The notes under the pieces are model-generated. The model searched no databases. It worked only from the letters and a program-made list of their open reading frames with translations, and was not told the DNA's origin. A stretch of 64,000 nucleotides of DNA from Sialis fuliginosa (lineage: Eukaryota; Arthropoda; Insecta; Megaloptera; Sialidae): contig OY540810.1 of assembly GCA_961205875.1 (NCBI GenBank), positions 19,592,001 through 19,656,000 of the forward strand, read 5' to 3'. Made by a program: the position numbers and the translations under genes. This document shows, piece after piece, positions 12,539 through 25,906 of the stretch. Within the stretch, counting starts at the first letter, position 1. Every line of letters begins with the position of its first letter.

Positions 12539-13905
12539 ATTTGTGATATAATTTCTACTTTCGAATGTTTTTTTTATTTACTGTTGTTATACCTCACTTC
12601 ACTTCCTAAATATTATTCTACCTATAATTTTACACACATTTTATTATTAAATTATTTATCAATCATTGATTTATATCTATCCATTGTTATTATATTTTTA
12701 TCTATCTTATGATCTGTTCCATACTTAGTTTATGGAATAAATACATATTATTATTATTATTATTATTATTATTCATTAATTTTTAATGTATCCTATTGTC
12801 AAACATGATATACTATTTCCTTTCTTTATATATTTTTTGACTTAATTTACTTCTATGCTTTTGATCAAACCCAATAAACTTTTATACATAAAAAATTCTC
12901 ACAATCAGTACAATTTATTATTCAATCAAATAAAAATCAGACCGGAATGTCTAAAAACTAACGGAAGCAAATAATTACTATTCTTGATGAGAATTGAAAT
13001 CAACGTGTTCCCGGAATACAAATATGTAACAAAAAATTCAGACTAATTTGGGATATATCGAACGGATGTAGGTAGATATTACATATTTTGGTAAAGGAAG
13101 TTTCATTACCGGCATTGAAATATGTGAAATATTCGCACTTATGCGACCAAGGTTCAGTTATCAATTTCATATTTTGTTTTATTCTACAATATATCGCAGC
13201 AGTATATTATTAATGTATATTTTCTCTCATCTAAACTTGAACTTTAAATCAAACATTTTCAATAGTTACGTACATATATACCGTTTAGCAGAAATTTCCA
13301 TAACAAGTTTACTTTGATTTAACGAAACCATAGTCATTTGTTTGCTTGCTCATTATTTAACTGTTTATGTACATAGACATAATGAATCAGTATCCACGCC
13401 GTCACGTTTAAATCTTTTCGATAATGATCTACGTAAACGTAATTTTACATATCCCCGTTGTTTGATATTGGAGGAATAAAATTAACTTTCTAAAACGTGT
13501 ACTACGATGATCCAATTCAATTAGATTACCTCATTTTACAGCAATCAATTTGTAATTATATTGGTAAATGTTTTAATCAAAATGTGCGACAAGGAAGTCG
13601 ATATGAGTTACGGAAAAACGATGTTCTTTCTTTGAGCCATTCAATACGGCTGTGTCTTAACAACGTAATGTTTATGGAAACGAAAAACAAATTGGAGGTG
13701 GTTTAACAAGATTCTAACGGGGTTGAATTTATCGAGTAGAAAACTTTTAGAGAGTTTTATAAAATGTATATTAATTAAAAGAATACACGGAAAAAATATA
13801 AAGTAAGAATTACAGTTTTTCCTATCTATCCCGGATAGTAAGTGAAAACATATAATATTTACTGTTTGAAACTGTAATTATATAATTTTAGGCTATAATG
13901 TTGGG
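12539..13905. other. AT-rich spacer with (TTA)n microsatellite
   Basis: A trinucleotide ATT run lies at about 12745-12773. A 69-codon frame at 13497-13706 has no recognisable features. Nothing else noted. Confidence 0.5.
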
Positions 13906-14255
13906 CAGTGACGTAGGAACGGGGGGGGGTCGACCCCCCCCCCCCCCCCGAAATATTTTATGTTCTTAAAATATATGAAATTATTATTACAATTTAGAAC
14001 TGAATGACCTTTTTTGTAACTATAACCCCCCCTGAAATTCAATGTTGTTAGAGTATACGAAATGATTATAATTTTATAACATAGTTATAGGACTTAAAAA
14101 AAAGGCCTTCAAATTTAATTGTGACCTTTTTTTTAGTCAGAAGATTAGACATAAAATTTTAGATCATTTGATTAGAAATTGTAATAATAATTTCGCATAT
14201 TTTGGTACCCCCAAGCTTACCCCCCCCCCCGAAATTTTTTCTTACTACGCCACTG
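13906..14255. mobile_element. hAT-like MITE, CAGTGACGTAGGAAC ends with C/G tracts
   Basis: The left end CAGTGACGTAG and right end CTACGCCACTG are inverted. Flanks ATGTTGGG and ATGTTGGC agree at 7 of 8. Long G and C homopolymers sit just inside both ends, including a G-run/TCGA/C-run palindrome. Confidence 0.85.
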
Positions 14256-14800
14256 ATGTTGGCAGTTTATCGATCAATTTATATTGAGTATTATATATAA
14301 TATCTTGGGTTCTATTTATCGCACAAAGGGGATATTTAAACAGGGATACTCTAGAAAGACTCCTCTATCAGATTCATGAATAAAAATGGACATTTTTATG
14401 TGATGAAAATGATTTCATAAAACAAATGAATGGTCAAAATGTGACAAAATCACATTATTTTCGATAAAATTGCACATAGGGCGAGAACGAATGGATCGAT
14501 TTGACTGCTATGTGGCGCGTTAGAAAGCTATATTCTTCTTCTTTTCAACCCAGTATTGAAAACAAAAATATCAATTCAGGAACGGTTTCTGCAAGGAAAG
14601 ATATGAGCACCTGAATAGTCAAAATGACTTTATTTACAAATATTCAGTTTAAAAAAAACCTGACGTGCTGGAGAGTATCCGAAAGCGATTCTGAAATCTC
14701 TAAACTCTCCTCTATCATAATATATTGGTCTGATTTCATGTGCAGAACCTCTGTCGACTAGTGTAATTATTAGACCGCAGGTTTCCACGAGGCCAAGGAA

Positions 14801-15662
14801 TAGGGATTGCAATCACGGGATCCCGAATCCCGGGATCCCGCCTAATAATTTGATCTCGAAATCCCGGGATTAGAAACACATTAATTCCGGGATTTAAATA
14901 ATAATAATCTGGATTTGCATCCTCATATTTCTATGAGAATATTATAACGCTAGTCCATATGGAAAGTGAAATTTTTAAGTTTGGCGCCAACGCCAATACA
15001 TATGGTTGCAATAAAAAATACCCTTTTAGAAACTTTACGCTTACAAAGGTCTACTGGCTGTATTGTCTTTTCCAAAAACGTGTAAAAAATGCATTTTAGC
15101 AAATTTTAAGGATTGGTATAATGTATTTATCATTTACGTCTGTTGTGTATAAAGTTATCGACATAGAACTAGCAACACCACAGTGACATATATTGTAGTA
15201 TCTGACTGCATTTCTTTCTGAATATCAAATTTTATTTAGTTAATTTTTTAACGGTTAATTATTAGTTGTTAATTATTATGGTTAAACCTAGATAAATATG
15301 CTAATAAAAAATATGTGAAATTAAAGTGTGCAAGAATTTTCTGTGTATAAATACTTTTTGCGGGAAGTGAATGAACAATCTGTAAAATGCAAAACAAAAC
15401 GAACACAAAAGGACGTGTACATTTAAATTCTATTTTAAAATCAATTTATTATTTTACTACGAAAGCTTGCTTACTGTGTGGATATTTTTCATAATCATAC
15501 GTAAAACCGTAAGTACAAATTTCAAAATTTGTTTATAAGTTATTAAATGGTTAAATAATTTTTTTCACAAAAATAAATTCTAATCCCGGAATGTCGGGAT
15601 TAGAAAATTATTAAATCTCGAAATCCCGGGATTGAAAATTTTGATCGGGATTGCAATTCCTA
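14801..15662. mobile_element. hAT-like element with repeated AATCCCGGGATT motifs
   Basis: The ends TAGGGATTGCAATC and GATTGCAATTCCTA are inverted, followed inwards on both sides by CCCGGGATT palindromes. The flanking 8-mers CCAAGGAA and CCAGCGAG agree at 5 of 8, consistent with an old insertion. No transposase. Confidence 0.7.
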
Positions 15663-16388
15663 CCAGCGAGTCTTTCAGTTTTATCAGCGTCTGAACAAAA
15701 ATCATTCATGTGCCCAGTTCTATTACATAACAATTTAATTTTGTATTTTTATTGGAATATAGTAGCTTTTATATCTAATTTTCCCAATTATACTACTCAA
15801 TCTAACCAACGAATAATAGAAATTTTCATAATTTTAAATATTTTTGAATAACATCGTGTGTGGCGATATATAAAAATCACTCATTGTGTTCAAAAGATAG
15901 TTATGTAACCATATTAATTATAAACTGTATACAACTGCACTCGACGTGTATTCGATGCATTCATATGTATATACATAGTACATGTATGTTAACTTATTTT
16001 TACACACACAGATGTCTTGCACGAAATCTAAGTTCATATTTCCATTAATACACGTGTACGTAATACAAGGAACTCGCATACATATGTAAATGCATTTATT
16101 AATATATTGTTATTATTGTATAACATGTAACTCTTTAGTGTTCTAGATTTAAAAAAGAATTCATACATGTGCTAGTTTTTTATTTAGGTAATATAATATG
16201 TATGTATATTATATAAATATCTTAAATATCAAAATCACATAGATTTTTTATCGTTTTAGTGTCCCCAATTATATTGAAATTGTAGTGAATCTATATTTGT
16301 TAATGCTCTCAGATAATAAATAATAATTAATTTCTTTACAGTCTGCTCTAGATGTGAAAGTGTAATTAAACATTATAATACTTTTTAC

Positions 16389-16785
16389 TAGGGCTGAACG
16401 CCAATACCGGATTAGCATAAATTCGGACGAGATGAAATCGCGACGATAACTTATGAATATAAATACTTGTTTTTAATTTTAATTTAAAAAAGCAAATAGT
16501 TTAAGTAATATAATTAATAGTTAAGATAAATTTGTAACAATTACGTAATGAAAAAAATATTATTATATATTGATTTTAATCTTTAATATCAATAATAAAT
16601 TAAAGTTTTATAAGATTCAGATGAGATCGGCTTAATATTTTACAAGACAAGATGACTTTAATTTTCACGAGATGAATCCGAGACGAGACTTAGTTGTAAA
16701 ATTCAAGATGAAACGTTAGTTTAACCGAAACGTGACGATACATACCTAAATTTCACCTTGTCTCGTCTCGTATGCAGCAACTGGA
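16389..16785. mobile_element. GAGAC-rich hAT-like element, second copy
   Basis: Starts TAGGGCTGAACGCC, with GACGAGATGA and ACGAGACGAGAC stretches and a right part CTCGTCTCGTATGCAGC. Same family as 11471-12538; the right border is diverged. Confidence 0.6.
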
Positions 16786-16832
16786 ATATAGACCGTAACA
16801 ATAGTAGTTTTCTAAGATATAAAAAATAAATA

Positions 16833-17301
16833 AGGTACTGGCACCAGTTATGGTCGCTATAAGACCAAAGTTTACTGTTACTAATAAAACAAGTAACTCT
16901 TTATTTAATCAATTAATTACCAAAGTCCGCAAATATAGTTGCCTTTTATTTTGTTTATGTTTTTTCTCCAGTAATGGATAAAGTAAAACCAGCAATGAGC
17001 ACGCAGTGATGGACACTTGCTAATGATTACATAATAATAAGTACTAGACATAAAAGATATAAAAGAATGTAAAAATGTAAAGAATTTTTTATATATTATA
17101 CTAATAATTAGTTTAAATGTCTACCATTTTCATACCTATTGGCCGATTTTCATCAAATCACGCTGTAAGACTGTTAAATGTAGGTATATAGATTAATATT
17201 CAGAAATGGTAGTCATCAAATATCAACAAATATTTCTAATTCAATATATTCAATTTAAAACACCAATACTGGGGTCATATCCAAGACTGGTGCCAGTACC
17301 T
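16833..17301 (+). mobile_element. TA-flanked MITE, AGGTACTGGCACCAGT ends, copy 2
   Basis: TA at 16831-16832 and 17302-17303; inverted ends as in copy 1, with the same interior order and small deletions. Confidence 0.85.
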
Positions 17302-18312
17302 TATACGATAATAGATCGACTCTCAAAAGGCCGATTTCCATAAGCCTGGGGAACAAAAAACGACAGAAAAAACCATACCTGGAAACTTGTTCATATTTGT
17401 ATTAGGTCAGATCAATATTAAGATATATTTACAATTTATGTTTTTTATGCAAAAATATATAAAAAGGAATAGTACTTTATCAACACTGATTTGTTTTGAT
17501 ATGTCCTTTTTATTAAAAATAAAATTTTGATTAAACTATATGTACTACTATAATAATATGTACCTTAACATTTTACTACAGTAAATCGATAAATTACCAA
17601 TAAATATATGGTATACAATTTACACATTGCCTACGTTATTTATTTAAAATAAAAAGAAAAAAAGATTTTATATTTTAATTAACACATTTTTATACTCTCA
17701 TCTATCACCATTATCTCATCTACTTCTGTTAACGTATACGTCAGACAGAAATTTTAATGAATATAAACTAGATATTAATAATTTCGTTCACTAAAAATAT
17801 TAAATATAAACATTTCGGAAACTTGTAAATGGGGCTTGGCATCCGAAAAATATATCTCTTTCCTATTTACAAACATATTTCTGTACACACTGCATTTATG
17901 TTATGTTTGAAATATGGAACAGCAGTTATCAACATTTCCATCACGTGCTTATTACAATTTCAGTATTTTATGCGCTTTTTATACATATATATAAAATAAA
18001 ATATATTTATGTAAAACATAATTTTCTGTAGGCGGAATATTTTTTCAAACTGTTACCGTAATTTCAAATTAAATCTATTGGAAAAGATTTCTTACAATTT
18101 CCTTATACTTTTTGTAATTTATGTAAGTTATGTATTAAAAAAACTCAAGCTTACATCCAACATAAATTGTGTTCATTTTTTTACTGATTAATTTATTTTT
18201 TCTGAATCATAAACCTGCCTAAATTCACTAAATAAATTATTGAAAAATAATGCTGTACATCATAGATTACGGCAAATATTAAATATTTTTGTAGTAAGTT
18301 ATAAGTTATATT

Positions 18313-18503
18313 CAGTGGCGAACTAAGGGGGGGGGGGGAGGGGGGTGCTCTGTCAGGGCATTTTTATTTCATTAAAATTATTTTAAAGAAAATTAAAGAT
18401 TTTTTTGAGTACCTACCTACTAGGTATTACAAAAAAGAATACCGACGAAAGTACATAAATTAACATTATGCCCCGGTTATCAACCTATCTTAGTCCGCCA
18501 CTG
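18313..18503. mobile_element. hAT-like MITE, CAGTGGCGAACTAAG ends
   Basis: CAGTGGCGAACTAAG with a G-run, and CTTAGTCCGCCACTG. Flanking 8-mers agree at 5 of 8. An isolated right end of the same family (TTAGTCCGCCACTG) lies at about 21480-21494. Confidence 0.75.
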
Positions 18504-18799
18504 TTTACAATTTATAATTAAATAATAATATTTTATAGATCATTGTTAATTTTGCTAGCACCTGTCGTAATTCCAGAGGATTACGGGCGAGTTGTTTGTT
18601 TAGGTTTTGAAATAATCACAAGTTATTAAAAATAGTAGTAATAACTTTATTATTGAATATGAATAATATGAATCAGTAATAATGAATAGAAAATTAATTA
18701 ACAAACATTTAACGAAAAATTAATATAACATAATAATGTGATGAATTTTAGATACCGACCCCTCACAATTGCAGTCAGGGTTAGATATTATTATATATA

Positions 18800-19684
18800 C
18801 AGGGTGGGGCATTTAAAGTGTTACAGTTGATTATCTCAGAACCATCGCATATTTGAAAAAAATGTTTCAACCAAAAAATGTTAGGTTGTAAGGTGGTAAT
18901 CTAATAGTAATGTTTATTTGCTATTTTAACGTGGCCTTCAAGGATATTTGAAGGTCAACATCATTTTTTTTAAATAGGAACCTATAGTTTTTATTTAGTA
19001 ATCTTATTCTACGTGAAAAACACGAAACTTTCAATGAAAACTTTTTTTGAACAACCCAAGCTTTCCAAGGTATCTAACAAAATAATTCGAGATTTTGAAC
19101 TTTCAAGAATTTTTACTCAGAAACCACAAACTTTAGAAAAAAAATACAGGATACACAAAATATTTATTTTGGTCTTATAAAGCGTGGAGAATTATTTAAA
19201 AAATTTTAAAAACTTTTAAAACTTTTTCTATTTATTTTATTTTAGCAAAAACAAAAAAAAGTACGAAATGTTAAAAAAAATCTAGAATAATTCTCGAATT
19301 TTCATTAGATTAAAATAAACATTTATTGTATCTTGTACTTTTTTTCTAAAGTTTATGGTTTCTGAGTAAAAAATTCTTGAAAATTAAAAATCTCGAATTA
19401 TTTTGTAAGATACCTTGGAAAGCTTGGGTTGTTCAAAAAAAAGTTTTCAATGAAAGATTCGTATTTTTTCACGTAAAATAAGATTACTAAATAAAAACTA
19501 TAGGTTCCCATTTAAAAAAATGATGTTGACCTTCAAATATCCTTGAAGGCCACGTTAAAATAGCAAATAAATATTACTATTCGATTAACCACTTACAACC
19601 AAACATTTTTTGGTTGAAATATTTTTTTCAAATATGCGATGGTTCTGAGATAATCAACTGTAACACTTTAAATGCCCCACCCTG
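18800..19684. mobile_element. Long fold-back MITE, CAGGGTGGGGC ends
   Basis: Almost the whole 885 bp is one inverted repeat (arms about 430 bp with a few mismatches), from CAGGGTGGGGCATTT to AAATGCCCCACCCTG, flanked by TATA on both sides. No coding content. Confidence 0.88.
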
Positions 19685-20204
19685 TATACAATAAGATATA
19701 CTATAATAACATTGTCCTGCAATTGCGTTGTTGAGAAAAGTTGATTTTTTATATGTACATTGAATATATTTCTTTAAATTTAATATTTTAGTTAAAAATA
19801 TAATAACTATTAAATTGCGAATTTTGGATGTAATAATAATAATAATTATAAATTTTAGAAACAGTGAAATATCTATTTAAACAAGAAGTGTATTATAAAA
19901 TATGATTATGAATGAAGTATTCATAAATGCTTAAGAACATTACACCATCCCCATTGGGAAAATATCATCTTGAGTATTAACAGCGGAATCCTTTTTTATT
20001 TTTATCAAAAAAATGACCTTGTTTATTTTTATAAATTCTTGTACATTTAACAGTTACAAATACAAGCATATATAAAAATTATTACATATAACATTATATT
20101 TGATACAAATATTTCATATCCATGACCTATATTTTTATTGAACTTCTCAAGTCATAGCTCTTATAGAGCAAGAGCTAACTGCAAAAAAAACTAACCTATC
20201 GAGT

Positions 20205-20378
20205 AAAGGAGCTAGCAAAATTTGCTAGCTAGCAAACACTTTCAAATGAGGTATCAAACTTACTGCGCTTGCAAATATCTTTTAAAAACTCGAAGAGAAC
20301 TCTCATATAAGTTTGATAACTCATTTGAGAGTGCTTGCTAGCTAGCAAATTTGCTAGCTCCTTTATAATACCGGACAT
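20205..20378. mobile_element. GCTAGC MITE, copy 1 (left end lost)
   Basis: The inverted AAAGGAGCTAGCAAA / TTTGCTAGCTCCTTT arms and a right end TATAATACCGGACA match the complete copy at 62919-63250. Confidence 0.75.
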
Positions 20379-21223
20379 AAATAATATATTCGTTACAACC
20401 AAAAATTGAAGTTGTTCTCAAAAATTGTTTTTTTTAAATTTTCAATCTATACGGTTAAAATTTAAAAAAATGTTTAATACTGTTTTCGCATAAAAGAAGA
20501 AGCACGCTTATATAGATGCGCATAACAAAGGTTGCCTTTGTCCTTTATAACAACAGATAAAGAATTCATTTGGTCGTAGTTTGTATGGATTTTGTAAGGC
20601 GAGAATCCCGCTGCTGTTTCTGATGGTGGTATTTTCTAGTGAATGAAATTCTCTAGAGAATGTTTTGTGAATATTTTCGCTCTTATACTATATATCTGCG
20701 GCGAGCAACTAAATATGTGATCTGATCTACTTTTTTCTTCAAATGTGACGCGATCTATCACCTCCTGAATTTCTTTGCACGTTATTAAAAATACTTTTAG
20801 AAAAATGTTATTTATTTGTCCATAAAAGAAATACGCAAAGGGGGGGGGATGCCTAGCGTGATGATATATGACATCAGTGTCTTTAGGACTCTGATGATGA
20901 TAGCATTGCTATTGAAACACGTGTAAGTATAAACTCTTATACAATTTTTATGGTTAGAGGATTTGTATTTGATACCTACATCAATTTTATTTCTATTTTT
21001 TTTAAACAATAAATTTTATTTTTCAGTCGCGATATAAAGGACGTTGTTTTTTATGATCAACTTTAACAATTTTCTTCGTTTCTGCACCCGTAAAAGTCAA
21101 AATTAATTTCAAATAGATAATAATCAAATATTTATGTAGTCTCGTAATCAATAATTTTTATTTTAATAACTAATGCATCGCCAAAGAATAACAATAATTT
21201 TGTATTATTAAAAAGTCTATATA

Positions 21224-21455
21224 CCGGGTGTTCCAGACCACCCGTCCACTATGTTTTACGCCCAAACTATTGAAGATAGAGTTTTATGATAAAAAATTTA
21301 CTATATATATCGACCCTAAAGAATTTCAGGAAAATATTTTCAACCCCCTGAAACTCCCCCTTGAGGGGTACATGCCCGTTTCTCAGCAAAATCAAATGGA
21401 ACGGTATTACCAAAAGTAGATAATTTTAAAGATCATAAAAAAAGTAAGTAAATAC
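21224..21455 (+). mobile_element. Solo arm of the CCGGGTGTTCCAGACC fold-back family
   Basis: About 230 bp match the left arm of the element at 39790-40840 (ACCCAAACTATTGAAGA, CTCCCCCTTGAGGGG). TA precedes it. The second arm is absent. Confidence 0.8.
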
Positions 21456-21499
21456 GAGAATGTTTAGACATAATTTTCCTTAGTCCGCCACTGTGTATT

Positions 21500-23294
21500 A
21501 TAGTTTTTATTTCTACATAGTTTTTTTTTAAATACTGTATATTTTACACGACATGCAATATTTAAAATAGTTTGAGATTCACCGACTGAAAACCACTATG
21601 TTAGTTAAATTCGGTACTGTTTGATACAAAAATAAATACTTACACTACATTTCCTGTTCTCGATTTAAACGAAACTAATTTGTATTCATTTCATTCAAAT
21701 CCAAAAATACTTATATTCCTTACTGAATGTATTAATTTTTTTCTGTTTCTATATAAGTATAGACAAAATTGTGTGTCTTTGTTACAGTTAAAAAAAAATA
21801 TTCTGTTAATAAATTATCATTTAAATGTCGGGTGTGCTCTTTAATAAGATTATTTAAATTTCCCACGCTAGTTGTGAGGTTAATCGGATTTTAAATATGA
21901 TGCGGTTAAACACCGTGATATTAAATGATTCTAATACTAGCAAAATAAAACAAGAGTATGAGTTTTGTCGAGTAATTTTGTCCTTAAATTAGACTGTTTT
22001 ATTAGTATTCTTACATTTAACGGCAACATTAGTTTAAGAACTGTAGTCTTAATGAATAAATTTAAAAACTCGAGTTATCATTTTGACACAAATGAAATTT
22101 TTATTATCTAACATAACTCTGCAAATGATTACGACTATAATAAATAGATCAGTAACGTTATAAAGATTCCCATGTAATCACTTGCATTAATTCTAATGTG
22201 AAAAAAATATTTGGTTGGTGCAGTAGGTTTATTCATTGAGCCATAAAAAACATATATAGACCATTGATTATACCGGAAAATATGTAAGAGGTAGAAAGGA
22301 ACAATTGCGTTAAAGGGTTTTTATTGTTTGATATGTTTGTTTAACATCTACATATGATAAAATCACAAAAAAATGGAAAAAATGGAAAGTTTAAAAAAAA
22401 AAATTTTTATAAAAAAAATATCAAAAAATCACAAATTTTTACTAAATTGCTCATAATTTATTTCTGAGTAAAGATAGGTATAGGAGATGCTTTAGAGAAA
22501 AAAAAGTAGAGGTCACGCCCGTCCAAATGGCTGGTCGAAAAAGTTTTTTCGAAGAAAATTGGCTCTGCTATAGCCATTCAAAGTTAATCATTTTTTACCA
22601 CTTTTACTCTCATATGTCGAAATGTCCAAAAAATATTTTTTCTTAGGACCCAGAAACATGAAATTTAAAGGATGTCTTTATTTTATGACATTAGCACCCA
22701 ATAAGAAAGGGTTATTCGAAATTCAACCCCTACGGGGGTAAAAGGAGGGTGTAAAAAGTTTGTGTGGGAAAAACGTATCGTTAATTAAATGCTTTTTTAT
22801 GTATGTATTTTTCGATTTGTAAAATGTAAAAATTGTATATTAAAATTTTACTAAATCTTTATAATACCGTGCATCCTTAGAATACAGGTTTCTTTCACAA
22901 ATAGTTCAATTTCTAGTATACGAGTGTAGTAGATGTATACAGTATATTGGAATTTTTTTAAACTTTTTGCGGCTTATTACCAGTGGGTTGCATACTTTTT
23001 ACGTCACTCATTGTTCTCTCTACAAATCTAAACATTCAATGTTGATGTGTGTTCGCATACAAACACGCATTGTAAATACACATGTAATTTATATATTGTA
23101 AACATTGTTATATAACAAGATATCTTGCTGACGTGCAGCTAATGTGTTTAGATAACATGTTCTCTACTTGTCTAATAATAATTTAGAATACGTATTATAA
23201 TACGTACCGTAATATTTACTTATAATAAATAATTCATTTAGTCTTCCCATTTATAAATTTGTTAGTGGAGGTATCTATATTTTTAAAATAAATA
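21500..23294. other. AT-rich spacer with unassigned repeat-like block
   Basis: Positions 22500-22790 (CACGCCCGTCC, ACCCCTACGGGGGTAAA) look like part of a transposon of unknown kind; no ends were found. No gene. Confidence 0.4.
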
Positions 23295-23791
23295 AGGTAC
23301 TGGCACCAGTCTTAGCAAGGACCCCAGTAATGGCAAATTTTTAATTAAATGCACATAGAAATATGTGTTGATATTTTCTACCATTTCTGAATATTAATCT
23401 ATATACATTTAACTGTCTTACAGTGTAATTTGATGAAAATCGGGAAATAGGTGTCAAAATGGTGAACATTCAAACTAATTATTAGTATTATTTATGTATT
23501 AATTTTTATATTATCATAGAAACTGCTTTATATTGTTTCAAATTTGACGATTCTTTCTTTTATAACTTTTGTGTCGTAGTACTTATCATTTTATAATCAT
23601 TAGCAAGTGTCCATCACTGCGTGCTCATTACTGGTTTTACGTTTGCCATTGCTGGAAAAAAATATGAACAAAATAAAAGGCTATAATTTAAAAAACAAAC
23701 TATATTTGCGGACTTTGGTAATTATATTAATTAAATAAAGAGTAACTTATTTAGTAAGTAACACGAGTTCTGATAACTGGTGCCTTTACCT
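23295..23791 (-). mobile_element. TA-flanked MITE, AGGTACTGGCACCAGT ends, copy 3
   Basis: TA at 23293-23294 and 23792-23793. The interior is in the opposite orientation to the other two copies; the right end has drifted (GGTGCCTTTACCT). Confidence 0.8.
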
Positions 23792-23880
23792 TATTAGGTA
23801 ACAATTTATTTTTGTTATACGTATATGAAATAGAAATATTTTTTTTATTACTATGGTATGCGCCGATCAGCGATAGTTAA

Positions 23881-24127
23881 CCTCTTAACGCCCAGAGCCG
23901 AACTCAACTTGGAATACTAAACTGGAAGAAACGACCCAGTTCGAGCATGATTAATTTTGACGCGAAAGAAAATTACGTTCATGTACTGAACTCGGGTATG
24001 AAAAATAATTTAAAAATAACAATAATTAATGATTAATTAGTATCACTTCTTAATTCATCGGTATTTATTATTAGTTCAATTTTAATTGTTTAAATTTAAA
24101 AGAAAATCTCAAAAAAGCGTTAAGGGG
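23881..24127. mobile_element. TTAA-flanked piggyBac-like MITE (247 bp)
   Basis: TTAA at 23877-23880 and 24128-24131; the ends CCTCTTAACGC and GCGTTAAGGGG are inverted. The left half (CCGAACTCAACTTGG, GAAAATTACGT) matches the left end of the composite element at 51715. Confidence 0.8.
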
Positions 24128-24369
24128 TTAAACTGCAAAACGTTTTTAGGACGCACATAATCGTATTGATAGTATTTCAATAAATTTTTTCCGATCATTC
24201 ACCGTATCAGTGACTAGTGCAAATGTAGAGAAGTCGTTTTCCACAATGAAAAGGCTAAAAATAAAGTGAACCACGAAAACGTGAGCCTTGGCCGTACTTT
24301 CTTCTCATTGGAACATGTTAGGTTAAGTTAGTGCCGATTCAATCCTCAATGTTAAGGCAAATAAAAAAC

Positions 24370-24556
24370 CCCGCGTAGATTGGCTACTACAATTTTTTTA
24401 TCTAATAAATTTTCGGAATGCAAAGTAGCATATGCCATTCCTCGGGATGCAAGCTATCTCCCTACCAAATTTCATTAAGATCGGTTCAACGGTTTAGCCG
24501 TGAAAAGGTAATAAACAGACAGATAGACACACTTTCGTATTTATTATATTAGTATG
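24370..24556 (-). mobile_element. Remnant of the widespread insect RTE-type retroposon tail
   Basis: Contains AAATTTCATTAAGATCGGTT, GTTTAGCCGTGAAAAG, ACAGACAGATAGACACACTT and ends TTATATTAGTATGG, hallmarks I associate with RTE-like interspersed repeats of insects. No coding part. Confidence 0.6.
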
Positions 24557-25906
24557 GTTAAATGTTATAAGTGTGTCCATGTGTTGAAAAAGAATTAATT
24601 GCATTTCTGTACTGTTTAACAAAATGAACAAGAAAACGTAATCTTTTTAAAAATATATTGACTCGAATCTCCGATTCGATTCAATTTTTCTTCGAAACTT
24701 TATAGAAAATAAATCTCTTGCATCGATGGAAACGTAGGAAAAGTGCATTGTGAAGAAAAGTTCTGCACGAACAGGTAATAATAACAAATTGCAGTTGGGC
24801 GTTTGCCTATTTGTTGTAAACGGTTGCCAAAAGACATACGGACTAAAATTATTCTTGGAACTTCGCCAGGACATTATTACACCGGCGACCTATGAACTCA
24901 CAGCCAAACAGTATCGCTGGAAATAATATTTAGAAAATCTGTTTCATGTTTAACATCTCGCATGATGTTGTTAAATGCTACATTAGATAAATGTTTTCTT
25001 TAAATAAATAACGTGTTATCTTTGTATATATATACAAATACAACCGTACTCATTGTCAGTTATTGCATTAAATACAAAGACATTTTACCTTTAATACCCA
25101 CTGATAGTTGTCAGTTTATTATACAAGATCATGAAATCGCAAGTTATACAATTATTATACCTATTTTTATTTAATATATTTATATTAATATTAACTATAT
25201 ACAATCAGTGGCGTAACCAGAGCCGTAACTACCACCGGGGCCTCCGAACAAACGAAACTAGAACCTCTAGGGCGTAACCAGATTTTACATTTACAAGCAA
25301 GGGTACCATTACAAATATAGGCATATATACTTGATGTAAAATAACATTTCATGAAATGCTATTTTAAATCGTTTACACCAACATGCAGACAGATAGTATA
25401 ATAATAGTCTGCGCTCAACGACTCGTTACATTAGAACTCAAGAAATATACCTGTTGGTTAATGCGACATTAAAATTTAACCATCTTTACTAGAAATGGGC
25501 GTTGGAAAGGTAAACAGAATCTTAGTTTTAATCACCTTTTCTTCAGGATTATGCTTTCTTGTAAATGGTACCATAAACTGCCAAAGCCGACGAGACGTCA
25601 TAGTTTGCGTTTATTTTATTTTTAAATATTTTCTTATGTACTTATCGTCAGTAAAAGTCAGTAACGTAGGTATATTCTGTAGTTCATTTATATTTGTCAA
25701 GAAATATTTTTTTTACTGATGGTACAAATCGATTGCTTCCTGCTGATTTTACGATTAATTGTATAATCACTTTTATAAAATTGCTACTACTTTCCGCTGC
25801 TTGAAGCAAGTATTTCTAGTTCATTTCCATTGATAAAAAGGTAGTCTATAGAGAATTTTAAATATATAATCAAAAATATATATTCTATATTATTTCCTTT
25901 GCTCCA
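24557..25906. other. Spacer with a less AT-rich island
   Basis: 24700-24930 is less AT-rich and open in one plus frame after a possible acceptor (ACGTAG) for about 60 codons to TAA; no family recognised. A CAGTGGCGTAACCAG hAT-like end lies at about 25207. Confidence 0.35.

Noticed and set aside
12745-12773. (ATT)n run as a CRISPR-like or satellite array
   Set aside because: Plain trinucleotide microsatellite without spacers.
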